The translations under genes were made by a program, and so were the position numbers. Shown in pieces: positions 13,860 to 25,615 of a DNA stretch of 64,000 bases. The stretch covers positions 308,001-372,000 of the forward strand of contig JAJEKV010000235.1 in assembly GCA_021234155.1 (NCBI GenBank), written 5' to 3'. The DNA is from Isoetes taiwanensis. Lineage: Eukaryota; Streptophyta; Lycopodiopsida; Isoetales; Isoetaceae. Numbering within the stretch: the stretch's first letter is position 1; each line of letters starts with the position of its first letter. The notes under the pieces are model-generated. The model saw nothing but the letters and a program-made list of their open reading frames with translations. It was not told where the DNA came from and ran no database searches.

Positions 13860-14183
13860 TGTCAAGGTTGCACCAAGAAAGGGAGAGAAGGGGACGCACA
13901 CCAATATCCGAGAGCGCAAGCTCCCAAAACAAAGGCAAATTGGAATTGTATTCAATGTTGTATATCAATATAGAAGTACAATGATATAAACAAAACGGTG
14001 ATACTAAGAATAGTATTAGCCGTTCAACCACCGCCCACTAATAACAGCCGTTACTTAGTTAGGCCTGCTTTCGATCTTTGATAAGGTGCTTTGTCGACAC
14101 TTATGTGCCGAATCTTTGCCGCCGGTCTTTGGACATCACGCCTAGCAAACAAGATGGTGATCTCGATATCATATATCTCGACA
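13860..14183 (-). repeat. 5' LTR of the gag-only element
   Basis: 324 bp, TG...CA ended, immediately followed on the minus strand by the primer-binding site. It lies against the CCATA TSD and the kinase exon ending GQGAYG. Confidence 0.9.
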
Positions 14184-15052
14184 CCATAGGCGCCTTGTCC
14201 AAGCACCGTGCTTCCACTGTAGTTGTCTGTAGGCTTCTTAAGCTCACGGATGAGAAACAACGTGCCCCTTTTAACTGTGGACCACTACCACTTTTTGTAC
14301 TGCGAAGTCCCCAAGAAGCTGGAACACCACACTATTTAATGAATTGACCCTAATAATGTTGTGCAACCAGATTCGTGCAAAACAAACTTTGAAAAATGCA
14401 GTATTAAGCACTGAAATGGCAAAGCGAATTTACCAAACTGTTTTGAGTGGTTTGTTGCCTCATCAGCTCATCTCTTCTCCTTAAACGCATAAATGCTAAT
14501 TGAAAGTATAATAACAACAGCAGCTACAACACCTACAATGACCCCAATTAAAGCTGCTCCATGTATACCCTTGATGTGTCCACCACCAGCTGTAGTTTAT
14601 ATCTCAAGAACTCTTAGAATTCATATTACTTAAATAGGAAAAAAAATGAGATCTTAATCGCTTACGTCCTGGTGGTGTTTTTATAATAGCTTGCAGAAGG
14701 TATGGACCAAATATACCTAGAGAAATATCATGGTGTCTTATCTTATTAGCAATGCGATCAAACTCATCATTAGTCAATGAATCCTTGTTTGCAGTTGAAA
14801 CAAGTACACTGTTGCTATTATCCTTGAATTTGAGGTTACTCTTCCATCATGGACCCATACTTGACTAGTTTCAAGTTTAAGCTGGTCCTGTAGCACATTT
14901 GTAAGATTTTTCATTCTCTCGTCACTAAGCCCAGTGAAAGGTGGAGAAGTCAGTAATATTTCAATAACATATGGGTATTGACATTGACAGGTGACTGGAT
15001 TCTGCGTACCAAAATAGTCATCTTCGGGCACAGGAACAGGCACAGACTTTTT

Positions 15053-16285
15053 AGATATATGGGGGCAGGATTAGAGGAATCAACAGAGAGTACATATATC
15101 TGGGATATGACGCGCACAGCACGGGGAAATGGGCTAAAGGTGCGGATGCAAGATTTCAATCAGCCATTGGGAGCTACTTCAATATGAAACATTTCTGTAA
15201 TAGGAGCAAAATAATCGACTGGGAGATCAAGTGCTACCTGTTCAATGCAGTGGTCGCGACGACGCAACTATATGGATCTGAGACCGGGCCTAACAGATAA
15301 GAAGTGGGACAAACAGGAAGGGATCCTCAGACAGTGGCATAAACAGGAATTTAGGGTGTCATAATATATGAGACAGGTCAGAAACCAATGGAGGTGAGAG
15401 CATGGGAAAGGACTATCAGATACCTAATAAAAGACAATGCAGGAGGACACCCAGGGAAGCTGTCAAGTATTGCAATCAACGAGTCAGCAAAATCACACAT
15501 CATCATGAGCAGTGGATGGTTCAGGGATGTAGCGACATGGACCAGAGAAATGGGAATGAACCTGAGTGATACTTAGTGAACGAGGGGAAATGGAATGAGG
15601 ACTGGGCGGACAAGGCTACACGAGCATGGGTGCAAAAACACACCGGCCCCAAGACACTTTGGCTCATGACGGTCTTTAATCCAGAACAGCAGATAGGGCA
15701 ACAGATGTACCAAGACAATATGCTAGGGAAGGCCAGGAGAGATGTCATGGCGAGATTTAGGATGGGGAGCCACGATCTAAGAATTGAAAAGGACAGATGG
15801 AGGAAACTAGAAAAGGACAACTGGATATGTAGAATCTGTGACACTGGGAAAGTAGAGGATGAGAACCACCAGATCAACGAGTGCTCAATATACCGAGACA
15901 TCAGAAACAAGTACAGAGACATAAGATGGGGACAGCCAGTACACACCGTGATGATGAGGGTAGACACAATGAGAGATATAGCAGATGCAATCCAGGAGGT
16001 GACGACCAAACACCGAGAGGCACATAAAGAAAGAGGGCTCATAATATGAATCGCCCAAGAGATGAGACATAGATGCCCACAAAACGCTCAGCTAAAAGCT
16101 GATTGATAATGACGCACCACCGCACGGCCATGATGCCGATTAAAAGCGGGGTGCCGGTACTAACAGAAACTAAGGAAGCCTTCAGAAAAGGCTACAATAT
16201 AACAGCGTGATGTGCTTGTAGCGCCCTCTAGGGAGCTCGCCCATGCTACATCAGTCCAGGGGCCTTAGGGCACAAGGGACAATAA
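15053..16285 (+). mobile_element. 5'-truncated LINE, 3' part
   Basis: The plus strand encodes a LINE RT end: YMGAGLEESTESTYIWDMT near 15060 corresponds to the 'KYLG' segment after the palm. The block 15576-16049 ends in a C-terminal Cys/His motif (CRICDTGKVEDENHQINEC). The left edge cuts the receptor-kinase ectodomain at about 15050 and the right edge is the TTCTA tail. Several stops are present, so it is inactive. Confidence 0.75.
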
Positions 16286-16311
16286 TTCTATTCTATTCTA
16301 TTCTATTCTAT
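16286..16311. repeat. (TTCTA)n tail of the LINE
   Basis: About five copies of TTCTA mark the 3' end of the preceding LINE. The tail unit differs from those of the other LINEs in this window. Confidence 0.85.
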
Positions 16312-16360
16312 TTGGGAGTTAGTTACTAGGTACGATGATGATCCCAACGTGGTAGAACTT

Positions 16361-16570
16361 AAAAAGCCTATACGTGTCTTCCACTTTGGCTGCCGCAAGG
16401 CGGTGGGATAAACTAGCTAGTGTGTACAAGATTAGTCTAGTGTGGACCTTTAACAAAGTAATAAAAAAAGCCTATATGTGTCCTCCACTTTGGCTGCCGC
16501 AAGGCGGTGGGATAAACTAGATAGTGTGTACAAGATTAGTCTAGTGTGGACCTTTAACAAAGTAATAAAA
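16361..16570. repeat. Two 104-bp tandem units
   Basis: Near-identical units start at 16361 and 16465, each beginning AAAAAGCCTATA and ending CAAAGTAATAAA. They lie upstream of the LINE ORF1 fragment at 16740, so promoter-type monomers of that LINE's 5' UTR are one possibility. Confidence 0.8.
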
Positions 16571-16739
16571 AATCAATGGGACTGTGGCAGGTGGCACTAG
16601 GATGGTGATGCTAAAAAGCCATGCCCCTAGAGTTGCCCCTAGGACCTAGACTTCGTAAGGCGGGATTAAATCCTGCCTACGAAGTGTGCATGTAAGGCAA
16701 ATGTTTTGCCCAACGGATGTGTGGTGAGTTGATATAGGC

Positions 16740-17100
16740 CTAGTTAATGCGGAAAAACATGGATTGATCCCTTCGAGATGCGCAAGTGAAAGCAGCCATT
16801 ATACGCCATGGTAGGCAGCTAAAGGAAACTGTCGTGTATGTTGACTGAGACCTGACCCCGGCCCAACAAGAAGACCGCAGGCACGAGTTGGCCAAAGTTA
16901 AAAGCATTCGCAGACAGGGGGGAGCTGCAGGACTGATTCGGGGCAAGATGCAAATTTTCAGGCCGCCAAATGTTGCTACGAATCCTGCTAATCCTCCAGC
17001 AGCCCCTGGCCAGGCCACTACTTTGCCTGCTACAGCCGCACGCCCTGCTCAAGTTGCCTCACCTTCTGTTGTTCGCACATCTCAAGCTGCTTCCACTTCT
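16740..17100 (+). mobile_element. LINE ORF1 fragment
   Basis: The plus frame encodes DAQVKAAIIRHGRQLKET, DLTPAQQEDRRHEL and IRRQGGAAGLIRGKMQIF. The same peptide series is found on the minus strand at 41501-41142 inside a longer LINE, so this is the C-terminal part of that family's ORF1 (nucleic-acid-binding protein). Stops interrupt the early part. At about 17100 the LINE homology ends abruptly and Ty3/gypsy pol begins. Confidence 0.75.
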
Positions 17101-19590
17101 GGATATTGGTCGATATGATCTCATTGTGGGCATGGAGTTCCTGGCTGCTGCAAAGGCCAACATTGATTGTGAAAAGCGAGAAGTTACCTTCAATGCAGCC
17201 AACGGAGCCCGAGTGACGATAGCAAGTAAACCGATTGTTCCCATTATGCAATGTATTTCATTACGCCAGTTGCATAGAGCTCTCAAGAAATCTCAGGTTA
17301 TTGGCATGATTCGACTTGCTTCGATAGAAGCCAAGTCTAAGCAAGATGAAGTTCTTGATAGCTTGCCTCCAGCAATAGCACTTGTTCTTCGGGAATACCA
17401 TAACCTTTTCCCGGAAGAAATTCATCGGTTGCCACCATTTAGAGGTGTGGAGTGCGAAATTACCTTGGAACCAGGCACCAAGCCTACCAGCAAGGCTCCA
17501 TATCGAATGAGCACTCCTGAATTAACCGAACTTAAGAAGCAGTTACAAGAGTTCCTCCAAATTGGGCTTCATTCAACCTAGTGTCTCACCTTTTGGAGCC
17601 CCGATACTCTTTGTGAAGAAGAAGGATGGCACCTTGAGAATGTGCATAGATTATCGCTAATTGAATAAGCACACTATTAAGAATCGATATGCCTTACTGC
17701 GTGCAGATGATCTAATGGATCAGTTGCAAGGAGCTAAATATTTTACGAAGATTGACCTTCGTTCGGGATATCATCAGTATGAATTAAGGAGGATGACATT
17801 CACAAGTTTGCTTTTTGGACACGTTATGGGCATTATGAGTTCAGTGTGATGCCCTTTGGCTTGATTAATGCCCTGACCACCTTCATGAGGCTGATGAATG
17901 ATGTCTTCCGTGAATATCTTGATGATTTTGTCATCATAATCTTTGATGATATCCTCATCTACAGTAAGACCTTAGAGGACCATGAACGACATCTTCGGTT
18001 GGCCTTGCAGAAACTCAGACGCCACCAACTGTATGCCAAGTTCTCCAAGTGTCGGTTCGCAACCACCAAGGTTGATTATCTTGGACATATTGTGTTTGCG
18101 GAAGGGATAGCCACAGACCCAGCTAAGATTGAAGCAGTAAAGGATTGGCCAATTCCAACCAATGTGTCTGAGGTTCGCAGCTTTTTAGGCTTGGCTGGTT
18201 ATTACCGCAAGTTTGTCAAAGACTTTGCCAAGCTCGTCGCGGCCTTGATGGACCTAACCAAGCATGAAAAGGTCAGGGATTGGATGGCACATTGGAAAGA
18301 CAAAGTTCAAGCCGGATTCCAGTCCTTGAAGGATGCTTTGACAATGGCCCTGGTTCTCACCTTGCCAGACCCTCAGAAGGATAAGTGGGTTGTCACGGAT
18401 GCTAGTAAGATAGCTACCGTTGGAGTGTTAATTCAAGAAGGTCGGGTCATCGCATATGATTCTACAAAGATGAATGATGCAGAACAACGATACCCCGTGC
18501 ATGACCAAGAATTGCTTGCTGTCATGCGTGCCTTGTGCATTTGGAGGCACGATTTGTTGGGAAGATGATTCCAATTGGATACGGATCACCAAAGCCTCCA
18601 ATACATTTTCACGCAACCCCACCTCAACTTGAGACAAAGATGATGGATAAAATTCCTCGAGGAGTATGATTTTGAGGTCATCTATAAGCCAGGCAAATAT
18701 AATGTTGTTGCTGACGCGCTTTCCAGACATCCATTGGTCACTCGAACGCATTGTAATGCCATATCCACACTCTGCAGTGAGTTTGGGAAGCACCTACATC
18801 AAACTCTTCCCATAGACCCAGAATTCTAGGAGATATGGCAACGTGTATCCAGGGAAGCCAGAACAGACAAGGAAAGGGAGGTTTTTTGCCATTATAAGAA
18901 GGAAGCTGGACTCCTTTATTATAAAGATAAGTTATGTGTGCCCGAGACATCAGGAGTTCGTAAGCTCATTCTCCACGATACACATAACAATCCCATAGCA
19001 GGGCATACAGGATTTATGAAGACATATTTCAAGATCCGCTCCAGCTATTTTTGGCTAGGAATAAAGAAGCACATTGCTAGATACATTAAGCAATGTCAGA
19101 TCTGTCAGCAAACGAAGGCTGAGCAAATGCGTATTCAGGGGAACTGCAACCCCTAGATGTCCCCACTGCAAAATGGGAAGTTATTACCATGGATTTCATC
19201 GTGGGGCTTCCGCGCATCTTAAGAGGTTTTGATGCCTTAATGGTGGTGGTCGACAAACTTTCTAAGATGGCACACTTTCTGCCATGTCATACCACATATA
19301 CTGCATTGGATACCGCCTTGTTGTTTACTAAGGAGGTATTTCGCCTTCATGGGATGCCCCGTACCATTATATCGGACTGGGATCCTAAGTTTGTTAGTGC
19401 ATTCTGGAAAGATTTCTTTAGCACCATTCAAACTAAGCTTGCCATAAGCACAGCTTATCACCCGTAGACAGATGGTCAAACAGAGCGTACCAATCGCATA
19501 ATTGAATATATGCTACGTAATTACGTCTGGAACAAGCAATCTCAATGGGCAGATTACATCCATTTGGTGGAGTTTGCCTATAACAGCACT
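17101..19590 (+). mobile_element. pol: Ty3/gypsy pol remnant without LTRs
   Basis: Domains in order on the plus strand: protease end (GRYDLIVGMEFLAAA, 17105); reverse transcriptase ([39 protein letters not shown] near 17940 with catalytic [16 protein letters not shown]); RNase H ([16 protein letters not shown] near 18390; DALSRHP near 18715); integrase zinc region (CQICQQTKAE near 19100); and integrase core (VVVDKLSKMAHFLPC, DGQTERTNR near 19465). This is the Ty3/gypsy order. It is broken by several in-frame stops and a frameshift near 17790-17850. Gag, LTRs and the integrase C-terminus are missing. Similarity ends at AYNST (about 19590). Confidence 0.9.
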
Positions 19591-22416
19591 TGTTAGTATC
19601 TTATCTTGTGCAGAATCTCGTATGTCTTAGCCCCATTGGACGTCTATATATACAAGGATCCACATTATTGCAAATCTTGTAGCATGAAGAGCATGTACTT
19701 GAGTTGCATTTTTTTTATTTTGAGTGCAATGCTGAAGCATATAATTGAGAGTAGGCATGTTTTGTTTCCTTTGCAAGCCTTAGATCTTACCTTAGACCTT
19801 ATTAGCTCACTTTATGTTTTCCTCTTATCTTTTGTTGTGGACATAACCAAGTTGGATCCACAGGTTTCATGTCTTATGAGATCTTCCATTTATTTGTTGA
19901 TTTTATTGCGCTGCACTATATCCACAATGATGAAATTTCATTTAGAGCTAGTTTAGATGATAATATAATGCTGGACAGACTTTCATAGGGATTTGAGCTT
20001 GCAGCAGAATTCTGAACTTGCGCAGCAGTGGCTTGGATTGATGGTGTTATCTTTAGACTAGTGGAAACTTATGCTATCTTATCTTTGCTAGAAGGGAGGC
20101 CTATGCATATTAGAGCTCTATCAAACCTGTACTATGGAGTTCAATGCAGCTAAAAGCATGCATAAAGCATTTCACATAGTGCAGTGCTGCAAAAGGTGAA
20201 GTTTTCTAGGTATGCAGTGCATGTGAAGATGTAAATTCTAACACAGCTGAATCATTTGACATAGTACAGCGCAATCAAAGTTCATTTCTCTGTCTTTTTT
20301 TTTTACTGCCGCTATTCGAACAAGCCCTTTCGCGTGAACATTTGACTCTTTCTGAGCTGCCATGATCTATTATAACCTGGGTAAAAGCTGGTCGTTGTAA
20401 CATTTCCAGTCTACTCATGAGTTAAGGGCCTTGCGCTTTTGTTCCTCGCCATCCTATGAATTTTAATTTCTGCTCTTTCATAACCCTTATTAGATTTGCA
20501 AAGTTGTCCATTTTATTTTTCTCTTTCTATTAGTTAGTAAGGGCTGGTCGATCTAAGCTTTCAGTTTGTCACGTTAATTTTGTCATGCCTGTATAATGTA
20601 TTGGAGTACATGTTTTAATGTTCGTTTTAACTTGGGTTTTCATATCAGAATTTAGTGGTTTTGATATTGCAGCATATGTTATGGATGCGAATGCTATTAA
20701 AATGAGGCATTTGGTGAAATATGAGGTGGCATTAGTTTGTATATAGTTAGCCAAGAGAGATTAGGCCTTATTTCAATGTAGCTCAGTTTGGTTTGCCAGT
20801 TTGTAGAACTAGATATTCCACAAACAGAGATAATTTTAATGGTTTGATGATTTTGTTGAAGTGCTTATAGCAGTGGAAATTAGTTAGCATTTGCCTTTGC
20901 TCCCCTTGTTAGTGCAAGTCTACTTTGCATTTTCATCTATTACCTGGGGACCAATGTTTATAGTCTTGCATAAGAGTAAGTCACAAGATTTTCAGGTTAG
21001 TCTTGAGATTACCGAAGTCTTGAACATTTGCTCTCTTCTTTTTCACTCTGAATGCTAAGTCTTGCTTTTGTTGGGACTGTTAGACGTTATGACTACACTA
21101 TGATTGGGTTTATGACTACATTATGATTGATTATTCCAAATGCTGATTAGGCACCTCGAGTTGATCACATCTTTGGCAAGAGAGATTTAGTCAAATGATT
21201 GGTATGAGCTTGTTGCATTATGGTTTTTTTTTTGGTGAAAATTTAGATGTTAGTCTTTACATCCTTTTAGGGACACATATCTGGGCGAGTTCATCTCCTG
21301 TAAATCTGCTTGTGTGTAAATTACATCCTTTTAGGGACACATATATGGGCGAGTTCATCTCTTGTAAATCTGCTTGCGTGTAATGAGTTAAGCCTGGGAT
21401 GGGAAAATATAGATTTGCATTCTCTAAATTTGGATAGTTTTTGGCTTTGCTTAAAGTTGTTTCCTTGGTCTCCATGCGTCCTTTTTCGTTTGTTTCTTTT
21501 GTTTAAGTTGTGATATAGTGTGACTTTGAGTTCCATTTGTATTGAATTTGTATTGAAGTAGTCCTTACGATGATTTCCTTCGTATTTTGCTTATTCATTT
21601 CAAACGTTCTTCCAACTTCCTAAATGAACCTTTAGACATTGTTAAAGTGTCGGCGTTACATCTGGAATGGTGTTGGCAGTGTTGGCTGAATTGGTGTTTT
21701 GTTTTAGACATTGTTGGTTTATTCAATTTTTCAAATGGAAATTGGCGTGTTTTGGACCTCCTTGGTAAATTATTTTTGCAATCAAGGTATGTCAGTTCAT
21801 TGTTTATTTTGCTCACATGTACTATTGAATGCCATTTAAGTCGGAATTACATGGCGTGTCTCATGTATGGGCTCACTTCTGCGCATTCTCGTCGCCGTCG
21901 ATGCTCTAGATATCTATTCATTTGATAATTCAACTTTAGCAATAAAGCTTTCTAAGATAAACCTTATTAGTCATGTCGTGGGCTTAGTTAAATGTGCATC
22001 ATTGGCTCTTGTGCCTAGATAATCTTCTTGTGCTTTGGTGGCTGCTTATGTTGTTATTGCCAATTTGTCTTGTTCGATAGGCCTATTAGTAGTCTCGAGG
22101 TTTTACTCGTTCATAGTTTGCCACAATTACTCCAAGATTGTACTTCACACTTTGTCTCCATAATTTAGTTGGTCGTTGTTTCTAGAGTTTTAGTTGGTCG
22201 GTTAAGTTTGACTTAGAGTCTATTGTTCCATGGATTTTTCTGATTGCACTCATGATGTTTGTCAACGTTGTATTGTAGCAACATGCTATTTCAATTTGAA
22301 GGTTTGGCGTGGCATTTCGAGTTTGCGGTCTAAGGTTTGTATTGCATGTCCGTAATTGCGCAAGGGTATGTTTGGAGACTGGCCTCTAAACGTTTGGTTG
22401 CGCAAAGGTACATTTG
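19591..22416. other. 2.8-kb AT-rich region without recognised genes
   Basis: No supported coding region or complete mobile element is seen. It begins where the gypsy remnant stops and ends at the TSD of the L1-like LINE. A 64-bp tandem pair lies at 21259-21386. Confidence 0.45.
21259..21386. repeat. 64-bp tandem duplication
   Basis: Two units start at 21259 and 21323 with ACATCCTTTTAGGGACACAT and differ at a few bases. Confidence 0.85.
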
Positions 22417-24824
22417 AAGAGTGGTCTTATTCCTATGTGTAAGGAACCTTCAACAATTTCGGACTGGCGCCCTATCACCTTACTATCTTCTGTGTACAAG
22501 ATTTTTGCCAAAGCTTATGCACAAAAGCTTCGGGACATTCTTGATGATTCTATATCCTCTACACAGTCAGGATTTATGCCACGACGATGCATATTAAACA
22601 ATGTAGCTGCTGCCTATGAAGGTATTTATTGGGCTCGACTTCAGGGCCATGAAATTGTATATTTGAAGCTGGACTTTGCAAAAGCATATGACAGTGTTGA
22701 CTGGGCCTTCTTAGAGAAATGTCTCTTACGCTTTGGTTTTGGTGCACAATTCACGGTGATGTCATGAGGCTTCATTATTACGCTTTCGCTCTTCTATTCT
22801 CTTCCAAGGGGAACCCTCAAGATTCTTTTCGGTGGGTCGTGGCATCCGTCGAGGGGCTGCCCCTTTAGCTCCATTGTTATTCTGATTTGTGGTGAGGTTC
22901 TTGCCGCTGATCTTCTCTCTTGCCGCACAGGAGGGAATCTTGCATGGACTTCCTATGAACAATGGGTCGCAGGAGATCTGTAATCAATATGCGGATGACA
23001 CTTTCCTTTTTCTGAGGGCAGATGAGCAAAATTTGCAGAATGCCATTTCCTTGTTGGATTCCTTTTCCCTAGCATCTGGTATTTTTGTGGGTTGGCGTAA
23101 TGTACAAAGCACTATGGGCTTTGGACTCTCTGGGTTCCACCATGTGTAGCTACCTTTCCATGGAAGATCCTTCCCCGTGGTAAAAGCAACCAAACTTCTC
23201 GGTATCCCCCAGAGGCGTTCATATCTCATCGGGAGATGCGTGGGAGGCAAGTGATTAAGGGCTTGGAAAAGCACCTTTTTGGTGGTCCCACAAACGAAGC
23301 TTTCCATGGCGGGGGCAATTGTTGTGGCTAAGTCGGTTTTAAACAAAGACTCATGTGTATATGGCTTCGTTCATGTTGGCTCCACGGTCAAAGATACAAC
23401 TTCTCGTCGTGGTTGTCGGGGAACTTCATCCGGGGAGAACAGAGGAGGGTGTCTTTTGTATTCAAAAGTCGGTTGGGAAAAGTGCATGTTGCCAAAGCAT
23501 TTTGGTGGCCTTGGAATGATTAATTTTCTTTTTTGCGAGCAAGGTGATGATTTCTAAGTTCATTTGGAGAATTTTGAATAATGTGGATGAGTCCCGGGTT
23601 CCGCCTTGTTTATCGGTCTTTCCAAATGTGCATTTCTTTTGGGTCTCGGTCTCTTAGGCCACTTTCCCCCTCGGCTCTGTTCTATCCATCGGGCGGCATA
23701 CATCCCCATTTCTTAGAGGATTGTTAGTTGCATGGGAGACTGCACAATCTCTGTTTCATTTTCACCATCTTGCACACTAGCATGCGCAAGTTGTTGGTGG
23801 ATTCCATTGGATGATGGTGGTCCTCTGGTTGCTTGGTCCACCCATTGACGCAAGGGCGTCGATGGAGAGCGGCGAATGTGCATATGATATCCGATTGGTA
23901 TAATAATCAAAGGCGATTCTTGACATGGGAGGAGTTTAGAGCTAAGTTCCTCCTTTTAAGGTGGGATCGAGCTATTTGGCGAAAGGTGTCTTCAATTCTT
24001 CCCCAAGTAGCACAAGTGGATGACCCTCACCGTGGGTAGTTCATGAGCATGTCAAAGCGAGATAAGTTGGTGAATTCCATGTACAAGGTCTTGCTTAATC
24101 GCGACGTCTTGCCTCCTCTTCGTCCAAGTGGCCTTTGGTCATTCCTGTGGATCGAAAAGTAGTGTGGAAGTGGGTATGGGATAAACTACTCCATCCCAAA
24201 GTATCTGTTTTTATGGTGGCAAGTCACTCATCGTTGTCTGCTGCGTTAATATTCTGGCATGATTTTCGAAGGTGTTCCGCACTTTGTCCCTTATGTGCCT
24301 GAGAGGGGGCGAGACAATTGAGCATTGCTTCTTCCTATGTAGACATGTCGGACATGCTTGGTTGTGGCTTCAAGGCCTCTTTCATTGCAATTTGAATAGC
24401 CAACAGTGTTATTAGCGGTTTATCCAAGTAGTTGGGATAATTTGGCAAAAGGGCCTTTCATTTGGCTTCCGCATGGATCATCCGGTCCATTTGGAAAAGA
24501 AGGAATCTTCTCATATTCAAAGGTCTTGCTTGTTCGGATGCACGTGGGTCCTTCTTGATGCCCAACAACGAATTGTCAAAGCATTCAGGTGCTCATCAAT
24601 TGCTAATGAGGTGAAGAGCCGTATTTGGGAGCACTATCTTCATATTCATACTTACTTATGAGTTTTTGCTTGCTCTTCATATTGTTTAGATGTTGTATTT
24701 GAGTGGGGTGGTTTTGCTCTGGTGGACATTCTCTCCACTGAGTTATTAGTCCCCATTATACTCTGTAACTTTCTCTGGATAATAAAGGCTCAAGTCCTTC
24801 AAAAAAAAAAAAAAGAGTGGTCTT
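22417..24824 (+). mobile_element. 5'-truncated L1-like LINE with poly(A) and 12-bp TSD
   Basis: AAGAGTGGTCTT occurs at 22417-22428 and again at 24813-24824, directly after a poly(A) run (24800-24814). The body at 22429-24812 is therefore an insertion with a target-site duplication. The RT begins at once: SDWRPITLLSSVYKIFAKAY, QSGFMPRRCILNNV, LKLDFAKAYDSVDWAFLEKC, and the catalytic YADD at 22988. Later frames suggest a zinc-binding RT C-terminus and end near 24661. Stops and frameshifts are present. ORF1, endonuclease and the first RT residues are missing through 5' truncation. The poly(A) end and wording match plant L1 elements, unlike the simple-repeat-tailed LINEs elsewhere here. Confidence 0.9.
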
Positions 24825-24949
24825 TAAACGTTTGGTTATGTTTTAGTAGTCTTTGGGAGTTAGTATTTTTTAGGCTTATTATTTAGTGCTCTGTTGTTTT
24901 AGTGGCCGGAGGGCTTGTTGGATGTTATTCAATTATCTCTACTCATATG

Positions 24950-25607
24950 CATGGAATAAATTACTACTCCTATATTTTAGTGTAGCCAAAATAGGTTTAG
25001 CTAAAATACCTTCAAATTGGGGCTGGAAGTTTCTAACACGGCTAAACTAAATGGTTTTTCTCCATCACAGTTTCTTGCTTTTAGCTAAACTTTCACAAAA
25101 TGGAAAGGCAAATATTAGCCATCACGCGATAGTAATTTAAAAAAATCCAAGCATTTTGGCAAATACATTGAATTTAAGTAAATACATAAATCAAGACATA
25201 TATGAACATGTTCAAAAACCTAAAAAAAGAGAGACTACATTGTTCCTTTTCCTCTAATGCATCAACTTTGTACTCGGAACAAGAAAGAAAGTGAAAAGAA
25301 AAAGAAAAATATAAACCCTATTTGCAATTTCTTAAAGTTAGTATGTACATTGATGTTGAATTTCCGGCTAATCTATCCATTTTTCCAAGCCCACTCTATC
25401 TTAGGTTTAGCTAATCGATGTCGCGATGGATATGTTTGGAGGTAAAGGTTTGGCTATTCAACCTAAAAACTCACTTGGGCGGCAAAAAAATTGGGCTAAA
25501 ATTTTCTTTTTTTTTGGATATTTTTTCCATTTACTTTAGCCGCTTTTCTTGGCAAAACTGCTACAAAATAGCCATTTGGCTAACCTTAGCCGTTATTTTA
25601 TTCCATG
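24950..25607. mobile_element. Non-autonomous hAT-like DNA transposon (658 bp)
   Basis: The ends are CATGGAATAAA and its reverse complement TTTATTCCATG, with imperfect complementarity continuing inward. The element is flanked by a perfect 8-bp direct repeat CTCATATG (24942-24949 and 25608-25615), the TSD length of hAT elements. Inside both ends the motif TTAGCTAA/GGCTAA/TTAGCC recurs about a dozen times, like hAT subterminal transposase-binding repeats. There is no transposase gene, so it would depend on a relative. Confidence 0.8.
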
Positions 25608-25615
25608 CTCATATG

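Larger units (their letters stand above)
12023..14183 (-). mobile_element. Complete gag-only LTR retrotransposon (TR-GAG-like, Ty1/copia type)
   Basis: A full element of 2161 bp is flanked by the 5-bp TSD CCATA (12018-12022 and 14184-14188). LTRs at 12023-12340 and 13860-14183 both start TGTC and end GACA. On the minus strand, the primer-binding site directly after the 5' LTR reads TGGTATCGAAAGC, close to the initiator-Met-tRNA site TGGTATCAGAGC. A polypurine tract AAGGAGGAG directly precedes the 3' LTR. The only coding capacity is a broken gag. No protease, integrase, RT or RNase H is present, so it must have been moved by an autonomous relative. It sits inside the kinase gene. Confidence 0.92.

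Noticed and set aside
15521-16082. 173-codon minus-strand frame
   Set aside because: Antisense of the LINE C-terminus with the Cys/His motif on the plus strand.
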